Shown here piece after piece: positions 1 to 8,832 of a stretch of DNA of 13,261 nt. This DNA is from Stramonita haemastoma (taxonomy: Eukaryota > Mollusca > Gastropoda > Neogastropoda > Muricidae), in the NCBI GenBank assembly GCA_030674155.1, contig CM060316.1, positions 75,537,363 to 75,550,623 of the forward strand. The letters are read 5' to 3'. Below the pieces are notes generated by a model. It saw only the letters and a program-made list of their open reading frames with translations. It was not told the origin of the DNA and made no database searches. Numbering within the stretch: position 1 is the first letter of the stretch; the number at the start of each line of letters is the position of its first letter. The position numbers and the translations under genes were made by a program.

Positions 1-120
1 GTATGTATGTATGCATGTATGTATGTATGTGTGTGTGTGGATGTGTGTCTGTGTGGGGGGGGGGTGTGGATGTGGGTGTGGGGGGGGGGGTGATGTAAGA
101 ATTGTGCGTGTAAGCGTGTG
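1..120 (+). repeat. GTAT/TG simple repeat with two long G runs
   Basis: The window opens in a GTAT tetranucleotide repeat that grades into TG dinucleotides. Two G runs, 55-64 (10 G) and 80-90 (11 G), flank shorter G groups, so the plus strand could form a G-quadruplex. The repeat probably continues to the left of the window. Confidence 0.9.
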
Positions 121-240
121 TGGGTTGTTATAAATAATGTGGCGTACATACATTGAAGTCAATTACCAGTGCAGGCCAGTGTAAATGAAATAGTAGCTAG
201 GTAGAGGGTAGTATACGACAGTAGAGGATAATATCAGACA

Positions 241-332
241 GTAGAGTAGAGTAGAGTAGAGTAGAGTAGAGTAGAGTAGAGTAGAGTAGAGTAGAGTAGA
301 GTAGAGTAGAGTAGAGTAGAGTAGAGTAGAGT
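241..332 (+). repeat. (GTAGA)18 pentanucleotide microsatellite
   Basis: Eighteen uninterrupted copies of GTAGA occupy 241-330, plus two further bases. Related GTAGAG words lie on both sides (about 200-240 and 380-390), so the pure core sits in an older, decayed array. A minus-strand open frame across it encodes a repetitive LLYST peptide. It is a by-product of the repeat and is not called as a gene. Confidence 0.95.
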
Positions 333-790
333 GAGATGCGGTATGGTGCGATACAGTGTGGTACAATGTAGTGCAGTGCAGTAGAGTAGAGAAGGAATCT
401 TTATTTTCTGTAGCCTGCCATTACCCAGGGACAGAGCACCAATCTAGAAGACTAGTCTGTCCTGACAGGTAGAGTGCTGTATATCAACTTGCTGTGACCA
501 ATCTCCGCTGCTTTTCCTTCTTCCTTCCTTCCTGATAAACTGTCTTCCCTCGCTCATTTCTTCAACCTGTGATGAGGGAGGGCGGTATAATTATACTGTG
601 AAAGAATAATTGAGCGTAAGAGGCATTTGGTGTATGTAGTATGTTGTAAATGAGTACCTACCTTCTTTAGGATCAGGGAGGAGGGGTAAGATGGTGAGGG
701 AGAGGAGATGGGTGCTTCCCACAAAACACTGGACCCTAGAGATGTTGAGGTCTTTGACACCTCGCTCCCGAATGGCCACACCTATCATGT
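333..790. other. Non-repetitive intergenic segment
   Basis: This stretch has ordinary base composition. Open frames here are short and contain no motif I recognise. A GTGNG-type degenerate repeat persists to about 375. I see no RNA gene or mobile-element hallmark. A minus-strand frame of about 75 codons at 554-781 has no supporting feature. Confidence 0.5.
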
Positions 791-792
791 TT

Positions 793-813
793 GGGGGGAA
801 GGGGGGGGGGGGG
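793..813 (+). repeat. G-run pair
   Basis: Six G (793-798), two A, then thirteen G (801-813) form a near-continuous G tract just before the TG-rich composite repeat. With 55-90, this is the second plus-strand G-quadruplex-prone site in the first kilobase. Confidence 0.85.
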
Positions 814-824
814 TGCTGAGTGTG

Positions 825-930
825 TGCATGCGTGTGTAGGTGTGTGTGTAAATGCGTGCGTGTGTGTGTGCGTGCGTGCACAATCACAAAATCATAACAA
901 TATTAGACTGGGTTTCATTGCGTTGGATTG

Positions 931-1008
<78 letters not shown>

Positions 1009-1310
1009 GTATATGCATAAGTGCATGCGTGTGTGCGTTCGTTCGTTCGTGTGTGTGTGTGTTTGTGTGTTGCGTGTGTGCATCGTGCGTGCGTGCGCGT
1101 GTGTGTGTGTGTGTGTGTGTATGTACATAGTGCACGTGTACGTCCGTGAAAATAAAATCATAACAATAAGATCGAACTGAGTTGCATTGCGTTGGATTGG
1201 TGGGTGTGTCTGTATATATGTGTGTGAATGTACGCGTTCGTTCGTTCGTGTATGCGTGTGTGTGTGTGTGTACATAGTGCATGTGTACGTGCAGAAAAAT
1301 AATAATTATC
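825..1310 (+). repeat. Composite tandem repeat built around TG microsatellites
   Basis: A complex unit recurs about 2.5 times. Each unit begins with AAAATCATAACAATA (about 886, 1154), continues with TTGCATTGCGTTGGATTG or a close variant (about 914, 1181), enters TG repeats, then has a GTTC triplet-of-tetramers (1037-1049, 1236-1248). It ends with GTACATAGTGCA(C/T)GTGTACGT (about 1123, 1270). The first full unit is about 260 bp and the second about 150 bp, the difference being mostly TG length. The pure (TG)37 tract is 932-1006. Open frames on both strands give only Cys-Val or His-Thr dipeptides and are not genes. Confidence 0.85.
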
Positions 1311-1628
1311 TTCTAGACATGCTTTAGCATGTTTATTATTATGTGCACTGTAGAGGGGTAAAGGGATGTTGTTCCGGCTGATCTCTCATCCTCATTGGCC
1401 AGAACAAGAAGCCTGACAATCGTTTCCTGATCCCACCGATACTGCAAATCACAGGTAGCTGGCTGGCTAGCCGCCTTTCCTTCCCCGCTTCCTGCCCCAC
1501 ACTCCACTGTGCCCAGTTATCGTGTTGGCTACAGCTAGCTTAGCAGCATGCAGGGAGAAACGATTCCCCTCCAGCGGTACTTATCTGGTTCGAACCGTCA
1601 CTAGCCGTACACATGAACATTATCATCG
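1311..1628. other. Unique segment with weak tRNA-like boxes
   Basis: This is unique sequence between the composite repeat and the first minisatellite. It contains TAGCTTAGCAGC (1536-1547), close to a Pol III A box, and the perfect palindrome GGTTCGAACC (1587-1596), close to a B box, about 40 bases further on. I could not fold a convincing cloverleaf, so no tRNA is called. This may be a decayed tRNA-derived SINE head. A minus-strand frame at 1313-1507 (64 codons) has no recognisable motif. Confidence 0.4.
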
Positions 1629-1759
1629 GAATTATCGGAACGTGGTCGTGATTGGAATCATCGGAACTGGATCATTATTGAAGTTATCGGAACATGGTCA
1701 TTATTGAAATGATCGGAACATGATCATTAATTAGAATTATCGGAATATGATCGAGATTA
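1629..1759 (+). repeat. 26-bp minisatellite, five units
   Basis: Five consecutive units of 26, 26, 26, 27 and 26 bp share the core NATCGGAAC(A/T)(T/G)G(A/G)TC followed by ATTATTG-like sequence. The invariant part is ATCGGAA. Identity between units is moderate, so the array is not recent. A partial unit may precede it (about 1615-1628). Confidence 0.85.
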
Positions 1760-1785
1760 ACCATGTTGTAGGAAGATGGTCTACT

Positions 1786-2260
1786 GCGTTTATTTTGTTT
1801 TAGAACAGGGAGATCCATAGCGTTTATCTTGCTAGAGCCGTGTTATTGCATGACAAGGATTCATGGTATTTATTTTTGTTGGAGCCGTCTCTTTATAGGA
1901 CAATGGTTTAGAGCATTTGTCTCGTTTAAGCTGTTAAGTGGGACAGTGATCCATGGCTTTTGTCTTGTAAAGCTGTTATTATAGGACAACGATACACAAT
2001 ATTTATTTTCATAGACTATTGCTATGAAACAGTGACACAGAGCATTTTTCTTGTTACAGCTGTTGTTAAAAGGACAATGATACAGAGCATTTATCTTATT
2101 GGTACTGCCATTGCACGACAATGATACAGAACATTATGCTTGTAAGAGTCGGATTTACAGGATAATTATGATCAAGAGCAACGAACTTGTCAGAACCAGA
2201 ATTATACAACATTGATCTGCTGCACTTGTTAGAGCCAGAATTATACTACAATGATCTGCT
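1786..2260 (+). repeat. Diverged ~44-bp minisatellite, about 11 units
   Basis: Unit starts can be placed at 1786, 1820, 1866, 1913, 1956, 1999, 2042, 2087, 2131, 2178 and 2222. Lengths are 34, 46, 47, 43, 43, 43, 45, 44, 47, 44 and 39 bp. Each unit begins GCATTTATCTTG or a variant, has a middle AGAGC(T/C)GTTATTATA, and ends GGACAATGATACAGA or a variant. The last three units drift most. A minus-strand open frame at 1870-2121 shows a 14-15 residue period (NALxHCP-like words), as expected from translating the repeat, so it is not called as a gene. Confidence 0.85.
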
Positions 2261-2749
2261 GCTATCATCATGTTACAGATCAGGCAATTGTCATTTTACT
2301 TCTATCATCATCCTTGTCTGCAATATCGAATTTTGCACCTGATGTCTGATTTTGGAGAAAATCATGACGGCTACCAGTCTTTGTTAATGACTGACACAGA
2401 GACATAAATTCTTAGGATTAGCAAGGGTCTTCCCCTGAGTCTCTGAGATGTTTTCGAAGCACTTCACTGAATTCAAGGCAGTGTCATGGGCAAGTTAAAC
2501 CTGGTTGAGCCCATTCCCTTGAAGGTGCATGCTGAGTTTATTCATGACATAGATGCCAGTGATCTGTTACATTTATACAATCTGTCATATTTATGGTTTG
2601 TAATTGGAGCCTCAGATGAGAGTCTTATGAAAATAAAACGTACCTATGTATAGCTTTATGTCTATGCATGCGATAACACCTTCGCAGTGGTCTGGCCCTA
2701 AAAAAGGAGCCCTTGAAAGTTACACCTACCTCTGTCACATAATTGGGAA
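2261..2749. other. Unique AT-rich intergenic segment
   Basis: No repeat, RNA or coding signal is seen. An AATAAA-type motif occurs at about 2633, inside AAAATAAAACG. That would fit a polyadenylation signal, but no upstream exon supports one. Confidence 0.4.
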
Positions 2750-2849
2750 NNNNNNNNNNNNNNNNNNNNNNNNNNNNNNNNNNNNNNNNNNNNNNNNNNN
2801 NNNNNNNNNNNNNNNNNNNNNNNNNNNNNNNNNNNNNNNNNNNNNNNNN
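2750..2849. other. Assembly gap of 100 N
   Basis: Exactly 100 N are present, a length commonly used for a gap of unknown size. Open frames spanning it are meaningless. The distance between the flanks should not be trusted. Confidence 0.99.
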
Positions 2850-3786
2850 ACCCCGCCTTTTGGGGCATTAAATAGAACCCACCCCTTTAAACCCAAAGGG
2901 GTACAGCACCCGGTGGTTGGGCTCCCCAAATGGGCTGCCTTCCAGGGGAGGCCCCGTTCTGTAGGTCCGTGGGGAATGAAAATTTTCCTTTTTTTCCTGC
3001 AGGAGAAGCCGGGAAAGTCAAAGTAGGTGACGTGGGAGCACTTTTTCCCCCCATTTAAGAACGTAAGGTTAATCAACCCCCTTTTGGGAAAGGGCCCTGT
3101 TTTGCTTGTGTTGCCTCGGAGGGGCGGCTGGGGGAAATTCACACATGCTTTTTTTTAAGCCGTTGATAGTGGGAATAAAAGATCATCGGTGGGTTTTTGG
3201 GGTTCCACTTGCTGATTAATGGGAAAAAGAGGGTTTTTATCTACGCATGAGCCTGATTTCTTCATCACTAAAACTGAGGGTTGGCTGGGCTATCTTTTGG
3301 GGGGTACATTTTACAAGTTTAGTGTGCAACTTTTAAAACGTATTACAAAAAAAACAAAAAATAAACCGAACAAGAAGTTTTTCCCCGGCAAATTCGCCGA
3401 AAAACACCAAAAAAAAGGGGAAAAAAAATTTCCCTCAACAAGAAAAAGAAAATGATTAAGGGAACGTTTTTCCGGGCGACGTGCTCTTTCCCCTGGAAAG
3501 CAGCCCAATTTTTCGCAAAAAATCGCTGTAACTTTTAAAGGGGTTAAATTTTAAACCCCTTCAAAAAGTTGAATTCAATCTTTTGTTATGGGCTTTTGGG
3601 TGGTAATTAACTGACTAATCACCTCTATTTTTTCTGAAATACCATAATTTTTAAAAAAAATATCACTTTTGTTTTTCACCTTTTTTTTTCTCCCTAAGCG
3701 TAGTATGATAAGGGGAAAGGTTTTGTTAAAAGGATTTCAGGTTTTTCTCCCCAAAACTGCAATCTTTACTCATTCTTAAAAGGGCA
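2850..3786. other. Homopolymer-rich, probably low-quality sequence after the gap
   Basis: From the gap edge onward the sequence is full of short homopolymer runs (CCCC, GGGG, TTTTTTT, AAAAAAAA) stacked against each other. This is the look of inaccurate base calls near a read or contig end. Self-complementary pieces occur, such as CCCCTTT/AAAGGGG at about 2883-2902 and AAGGGGTT/AACCCCTT at about 3538-3561. No coding signal is trusted here, including the frames at 2646-3026, 2735-3142, 3219-3455 and 3311-3508. Confidence 0.6.
3473..3540 (+). mobile_element. Degraded SINE-like tail fragment
   Basis: This piece aligns by eye with 8850-8913. Both share GCGACG(T/C)GCTCT, then CCTGG or CCGGGG, then AGCAGCCC, AATTT, CGCA and AAATC in the same order. 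It carries many small differences, partly attributable to poor base calls in this region. It is read as a second, damaged copy of the same SINE-type element, with no visible tRNA-like head. Confidence 0.5.
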
Positions 3787-3826
3787 TTTGCAATGAAAAT
3801 AAGGAGAGATGAAAAGAGAAGAAAGC

Positions 3827-3907
3827 GTGTTGTGTTTTGTGTGTGGTGTGGTGGTGTGTGTTTTGTGGTTTGTGGTGTGGTGTTTTTGTTGTGTGTGTGT
3901 GTTTGTG
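3827..3907 (+). repeat. G/T-only tract, 81 bp
   Basis: Every base from 3827 to 3907 is G or T (TGTG, GGTG and TTTTG words), without a strict period. It ends exactly where the following T-free tract starts, giving a sharp change of strand composition. Confidence 0.85.
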
Positions 3908-4154
3908 AAGAACAGAGAGAGAAGAGAGAGAGAGAAGAGAGAGAGAGAAGAGAGGGGGGAGAGAAGAGAGAAAAGAGAGAGAGAGAAGAGACAAAACAGA
4001 GACAGAGACAGGACGAGACAAGACACACAGGACACACGAGACACACAAGACAACAAAAAAGACAGCAGAAAGCAGACAAAAACAGACATAAAGAAGACAA
4101 AAAAAACAGACAGAAAAACGACAGAAAGACAAACGAAAAAAAACGCAACGAAGC
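3908..4154 (+). repeat. T-depleted GA/GACA-rich tract
   Basis: Positions 3908-4088 contain no T. Up to 4154 there is a single T, at 4089. The 5' part is GAGA with GAAGAGA words, and the 3' part shifts to ACAGACA and ACACAGG words. Overlapping frames on both strands translate to Arg/Glu- or Ser/Leu-rich peptides and are artefacts of composition. Homopurine stretches here could form triplex DNA. Confidence 0.8.
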
Positions 4155-4340
4155 TGTCAAGGCAAGACAGACGGTGATAGGCGAAGGCAAACAAAAAAGG
4201 GTGACAAATTTAACTCTTTTCCTAGACAATGCCTTTTTCTTAAAAAATCAAAAACCCCTGACTTTACTGTTTGAAATGACAACGCAAGTGTGTGTTAAAA
4301 AAGACTTTTCGACAACAGAAGAATGTGGGAAGTAAAAAAT
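4155..4340. other. Unclassified segment before the duplication
   Basis: This is AT-rich sequence with several homopolymers and no recognisable element. It has no clear counterpart upstream of copy B, so the left border of the duplication is placed near its end. Confidence 0.3.
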
Positions 4341-4379
4341 TGCGTAGGAATTTTAACAAAGAAGGGGAAAAAAGCAAAA

Positions 4380-4560
4380 AAAAAGAATGCAAAAAGAATG
4401 CGAAAAACAAAGAAAAATGCAAAGAAGAAGAATCAAAGGCAGGACGAAGCAAAAGAAAGGCGTAGCCAAAAAAGGGCGAAAAATACAATAATAAAAGAAT
4501 GCAAAGAAGAGGAAAAAAACAAAGAAGGAAAAATGCAAAGAAAAGAAAAATAAAGGAGGA
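4380..4560 (+). repeat. AATGCAAAGAAG minisatellite in copy A
   Basis: AATGCAAA words followed by purine runs recur irregularly (for example about 4386, 4417, 4498 and 4531). It matches the better-kept array at 10265-10440 in copy B. Purine-only spacers dominate. The frames across it are Lys/Glu- or Phe/Leu-rich artefacts. Confidence 0.65.
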
Positions 4561-4680
4561 GAAAAAAAAGAAAAAGAAGAAGAAAAGAGAAGAAAGAAAA
4601 GAAGAAAAGAAAAAGAAAAAGAAAAAAGAAGAAGAAAAAAAAGAACCCAACAACAACAACAACAACAACAACAAAAAAAA
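4556..4680 (+). repeat. Homopurine GAA-like tract followed by (CAA)n
   Basis: An impure A/G-only stretch (about 4556-4646) leads into eight CAA/ACA triplets (4648-4672). Copy B has a nearly pure (GAA)n at this place and lacks the CAA array, so the two copies have diverged here by repeat turnover. Confidence 0.8.
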
Positions 4681-4722
4681 CAATAGCAGCAACAACAGGA
4701 ACAACAGCAACAAAAACAAAAA

Positions 4723-5432
<710 letters not shown>

Positions 5433-5830
5433 GGGCATGTGTGTTTTACTGGCGAATATTCTACTAAGTCTTACTCTATTGATATAAAGGTGACACTCTA
5501 CTCAATATTCGCATTGATATGTTATGGGGAAAAAAACTGAGAAAGAAAGGCGGAGAGAAAGAAAAAAAAATATTTCAAATCATTCATGCGATATATTGAC
5601 AAGCCGAAGATCTGTCATACCACCCCAGACATTAAGAACTACCTCCCTGACGGCAACACGCAAGGTGCCTGTAGAACACCCCACAGTCACTGGGGGTGGG
5701 ACAATACAACAGCAACAGGGCGACAGCAGCATCAATAATTCACAGGGACTTCAGTCACCTCTGACAGCAGCATCTTTTGTTTGTCCTGCACTGGTGCCGG
5801 CAGATCAGCAGGATCCTGGCAGCGGCATGC
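5433..5830. other. Unique block of duplication between TG and TCTG tracts, copy A
   Basis: Matches about 11201-11586. A plus-strand frame over 5524-5994 includes a Gln/Ser-rich stretch that partly stays open in copy B. The copies show both residue-changing substitutions and compensating one-base shifts, and the frame runs straight into TCTG repeats. There is no recognised domain. It is treated as non-coding. Confidence 0.5.
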
Positions 5831-5831
5831 C

Positions 5832-5862
<31 letters not shown>

Positions 5863-5920
5863 GCCTGTCTGTCTGTCTGTCTGTCTGTCTGTCTGCCTGT
5901 CTGTCTGTCTGTCTGTCTGT
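5831..5920 (+). repeat. (TCTG)n tetranucleotide tract, copy A
   Basis: About 22 TCTG units with two TGCC interruptions. Copy B has about 15 units at 11587-11646. Frames across it give CLSV peptides and are artefacts. Confidence 0.95.
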
Positions 5921-6061
5921 GGGATCAGGCTGCGGGGCCGTCAGGGCTGGGGCAGTCAGGCCTGGCTTCAGTCCTCAGGACAGGTGGAGATTGATCTGGA
6001 GACTTTTTTTAAGTGTAAAGCTGGCTGACGAATGCAGATTTTTTTCTTATTTTTAAGTTAT

Positions 6062-6127
6062 CTGCATGGGCCATGGTCAGACCTTTAGCTGTTTATACAG
6101 ATAAACATCTGACCATGACCTATGCAG
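6062..6127 (+). other. 66-base imperfect hairpin, copy A
   Basis: Arms 6062-6081 and 6108-6127 pair over 20 positions with one G.T wobble and one C/A mismatch. An 8-base bulge (6082-6089) follows on the 5' side. A perfect 7-bp inner stem (TGTTTAT, 6090-6096, with ATAAACA, 6101-6107) closes on the loop ACAG (6097-6100). A second small stem-loop follows (GCTGAGG at 6130 with CCTCAGC at 6153). The size resembles a small precursor RNA, but there is no expression evidence. It may simply be an inverted repeat within a mobile element. Confidence 0.75.
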
Positions 6128-6240
6128 TCGCTGAGGGGCGAGATGTCAGAGACCTCAGCTTCTCTAGGGGCCAGCATGTTGAGATGGCGCGAATCTCCTG
6201 TCCTTATCTGCTTCACCTTCCCTGTTCATAAAGAGGGCGC

Positions 6241-6385
6241 GTACCAATTGACAGCTGGGTTAACTGGAGGACTGTACTAAAGCTAAGACGTGTGAATGGT
6301 CACCCATTCACTTGGTAACCATGCTCGATGCTGCTAACCTTAGCTTGGGAGGAGCCAGTGCTCTGACAACTGTGCTGTCCCATCC
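6241..6385 (-). mobile_element. Old tRNA-derived SINE, minus strand, copy A
   Basis: Read on the minus strand, 6380-6360 gives GGACAGCACAGTTGTCAGAGC, close to a tRNA D-arm and A box, followed about 35 bases later by a decayed B-box-like GGTTAGCAGC. The far end (about 6248-6271) carries TGACAGCTGGGTTAACTGGA. From memory, that type of motif occurs in many invertebrate SINE-like repeats in the same arrangement. The family name is not known to me. Copy B keeps a better A box, so this copy has decayed at that site. Confidence 0.55.
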
Positions 6386-7040
6386 CTTCTAACAGCGTTG
6401 TTGCTAACGTGTTTGTAAGATTGTTATTGTTATTATTTAGATTTTTTACAAAACACAATAAACTTTATTTGGGATCTAGAATGATATCAATAATCCAGAA
6501 TTGATTTTGATAACAACTTACCAAAAATAATGACAGGCTGATATAACATGACTGATTTGTTTGCTTTTTCCTTACACCCTTCTGCAGTCACTAAATCACC
6601 ACACCCACACTATCAGGCGGTGTGTTTAGGGACAGCTGAACCCAATTAGTCTGTATGTCCCTGTCCATGTTGCATATCAAATGCTGAGTATTTTTAGTAT
6701 TCCCTGAATAGAGCTCTGACAGTTACCATGTTGAGATCTTTCATATGCCACCGTTTTGCCAACATTAAGGTAGCCGCATCTTGACTTTGGAGATAAAATC
6801 TAAACAGGACACTAGTGTGCGTGCATTTATACATTATTTTTAATGTCCTATCTTCCCATTGGCATGCAAAGGACTACTCTTCCAAAATATGGAACAGGTT
6901 TCAAGGTCATTGCAAGATGTTTTGCGAGTGTTCCTACCCGGGACTTTGGTTTATAGTATCATCTGGAATACCTTTGCGGAGTGTAGCTAGTAATTATGTT
7001 AACTACAAGAAAAATGAAGCTTGAACATGTGGCTCAGAGG
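6386..7040. other. Unique block of duplication, copy A
   Basis: Matches about 12116-12744 at high identity. A good-looking splice acceptor (branch-like GACTGAT, pyrimidine run, CAG ending at 6587) is present in both copies. The downstream frame is broken by a 2-bp difference between copies near 6628, and no exon is supported. The frame at 6815-7024 has no recognisable motif. Confidence 0.5.
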
Positions 7041-7100
7041 GGGCTCGAAACCAACCCACACAGTCAGATCACAAGCACAATGCTCTTACCACCAGGCTAT
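7041..7100 (-). mobile_element. tRNA-like SINE head, minus strand, copy A
   Basis: The minus strand reads TAGCCTGGTGGTAAGAGC (from 7099-7082), an A-box and D-arm-like sequence. GGTTTCGAGCCC (from 7052-7041), a near-perfect B box, follows after about 30 bases. This spacing fits a tRNA gene. I could not identify a proper acceptor stem or amino-acid identity, so it is read as a tRNA-derived SINE head, not a functional tRNA. Its body would extend leftward (lower coordinates). Confidence 0.6.
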
Positions 7101-7574
7101 TCCGTTCCACCATAGGTCAGGGCCTATTGGATCTGTTTATGCAGTCATTGTTACTGACTGGCTTCACTCTTCACAAAGGCTGATAATAAAAAAGGAACAC
7201 CAAAGCCGTCCTCTATAGCTCTTCACAGATTGTATACTCTCCCTTCATTTGAAACACAAACGTTTTTAGAAAAAGATTTTTTTTAAATCAAAATTAGGTT
7301 GACCAATTACTCCGCAATCTAATTTCACCCCGGATCTAAAATAATGTCAGAGATTCTTATTCAGCATAAGGGGTAAAATATTTGAGAATCCACATAAGAG
7401 CAATCACTTATCCCTGTGAAACAGGACACGATAATGTGAACACGGAAGTTATTCCTAGGGGCTGTTTTCTAATGGAAATCGTGATGTCTTAAGATAAAAC
7501 TCTTGGCAAGGAATTTACTTCTATGTTTAAGTAAAACATATATTTTAAGAAAGAAAAAGGGAAAAAGGAAGAGG
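7101..7574. other. Unique AT-rich end block of duplication, copy A
   Basis: Matches about 12801-13245 of copy B, which is shorter and full of indels. No gene or element is recognised. The block grades into GAGA and GACA words before the TA tract. Confidence 0.5.
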
Positions 7575-7860
<286 letters not shown>

Positions 7861-8008
7861 ATTGCGGTGGTGGGGCGGGGAGCCAAACATCTGTCCAGGA
7901 AGTGTGGGCAATTCAAAGATGGTTGCTTTTAGCCTGGTTTCGTTTTCTGAATTACCACTCGTGTTACCTTTCTCCTGTGTCCGTTTATTGTTTTTGGGTT
8001 GTCATATT
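7861..8008. other. Short unique segment
   Basis: Non-repetitive sequence between the GACA repeats and the polypyrimidine block. The frame starting at 7862 continues into CTTT repeats as Phe/Ser/Leu runs and is not a gene. Confidence 0.4.
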
Positions 8009-8358
8009 TTCTATCTTTCTTTATTTCTTTTTCTTTTTTTTCCTTGCTTTCTTTCTTTCTGTTTTCTTTCTTTCTTTAGTATTTCTATCGTTCTTTCTTT
8101 TTTTCTTTTTTCTTGCTTTCTTTTCATTTTTCTTTCGTCTTTTCTTTCTTCCTTTCTTTCTTTCTTCCCTCCTTCCTTTCTTTCTTTTCATTCATTCTTT
8201 CTTTTCTTTCTTTCTTCTTCTTCTTTCTTTCTTTCTTTCTTTCGTTTTTCTTTCTTTCGTTTTTCTTTCTTTCTGTATGATTTCTTCTTTTCTTTCTTTG
8301 ATTCGTTTTTTGTTTCTTTTTTTGTTTCCTTCTTGTATTTCCTCTCTTTGATTTGTCT
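8009..8358 (+). repeat. CTTT-rich polypyrimidine block (~350 bp)
   Basis: Imperfect CTTT/TTTC tetranucleotides make the plus strand almost all pyrimidine, with scattered G (TTTCGTTTT words near 8245-8265). The complementary strand is homopurine and prone to triplex formation. Frames on both strands (Phe/Ser-rich or Lys/Arg-rich) are products of composition. Confidence 0.93.
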
Positions 8359-8699
8359 CCTTTTACCTTCATGTGGTTTATCTCATATTTATCTGTTTGT
8401 GTTGAAAAGCTCGATGAAAATATTCAACGCAGTTGTAAGTCTTTACCTGTCTTTTACCTTTCTCTCTGATTTCAAAACTAGAACGTTTTGCACAGACGTT
8501 TAAGTGAAGGTCATTTTCGTAGAAGAGTAGCCTTACAATGGCTAGTAGTATGGCTGATAGGAGCATACCCAGCATGCATCTCAAGACCTGGAGCGGGACA
8601 GGCTTGCCAAAGTTGGACTCTCTCAAGAAACACTGCCAAACACATTCAAAGTTATGTCCCAGTCTTCAATACTATTGAAACCTTCATCTAAGACTCCCG
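8359..8699. other. Unique segment without recognised feature
   Basis: This is the least repetitive stretch of the spacer. Frames of 67 codons (plus, 8488-8691) and 82 codons (minus, 8378-8626) overlap each other. Neither has a recognisable domain or splice context, and I cannot support a gene. If an exon exists in the window, this is one of the few places with suitable complexity. Confidence 0.35.
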
Positions 8700-8732
8700 T
8701 TTTTTTCTTCTTCTTCCCCCCTCCCCCCCCTC
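8700..8732 (+). repeat. Pyrimidine tract with two C runs
   Basis: TTC repeats lead into six C (8716-8721) and eight C (8723-8730). The minus strand therefore has long G runs. This is a short low-complexity site. Confidence 0.85.
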
Positions 8733-8832
8733 TATAATATTTTCTTTTCACTCCATGTCAACCTTCTTTCTAGGTTTTGGTCTTCTTTTCTGCTCGTTTA
8801 CCATGTCTATTGATTCAGGAAAAAAAAATAAT

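Noticed and set aside
1870..2121. Minus-strand frame with periodic NALxHCP words, suggestive of a repeat protein
   Set aside because: The period equals the DNA minisatellite unit (43-47 bp), units differ by lengths not divisible by three, and the frame covers only part of the array.
1..2260. Possible CRISPR array because of several direct repeats
   Set aside because: The repeats are contiguous tandem units or microsatellites without unique spacers of regular length, and the sequence is eukaryotic in character.
2620..2645. AATAAA-type polyadenylation signal
   Set aside because: No upstream coding exon or transcript support. Such hexamers are common by chance in AT-rich DNA.
2646..3142. Open frames spanning the assembly gap
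   Set aside because: They include 100 N of unknown true length and flanking low-quality sequence.
3726..4335. Several overlapping long frames on both strands (Ser/Leu-rich, Arg/Glu-rich)
   Set aside because: They arise because the region lacks T on one strand, so stop codons are rare. They overlap each other and have no motif.
5524..5994. 156-codon frame with a Gln/Ser-rich stretch, also open in copy B
   Set aside because: No domain, residue-changing differences between copies, and it reads into TCTG repeats. Openness is explained by lack of time since duplication.
6540..6590. Strong-looking splice acceptor (branch-like GACTGAT, pyrimidines, CAG), in both copies
   Set aside because: No conserved reading frame downstream, since a 2-bp difference between copies shifts it, and no convincing donor or exon was found.
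8124..8372. Lys/Arg/Glu-rich minus-strand frame and Phe/Ser-rich plus-strand frames
   Set aside because: Translation of the CTTT-rich block. No functional motif.
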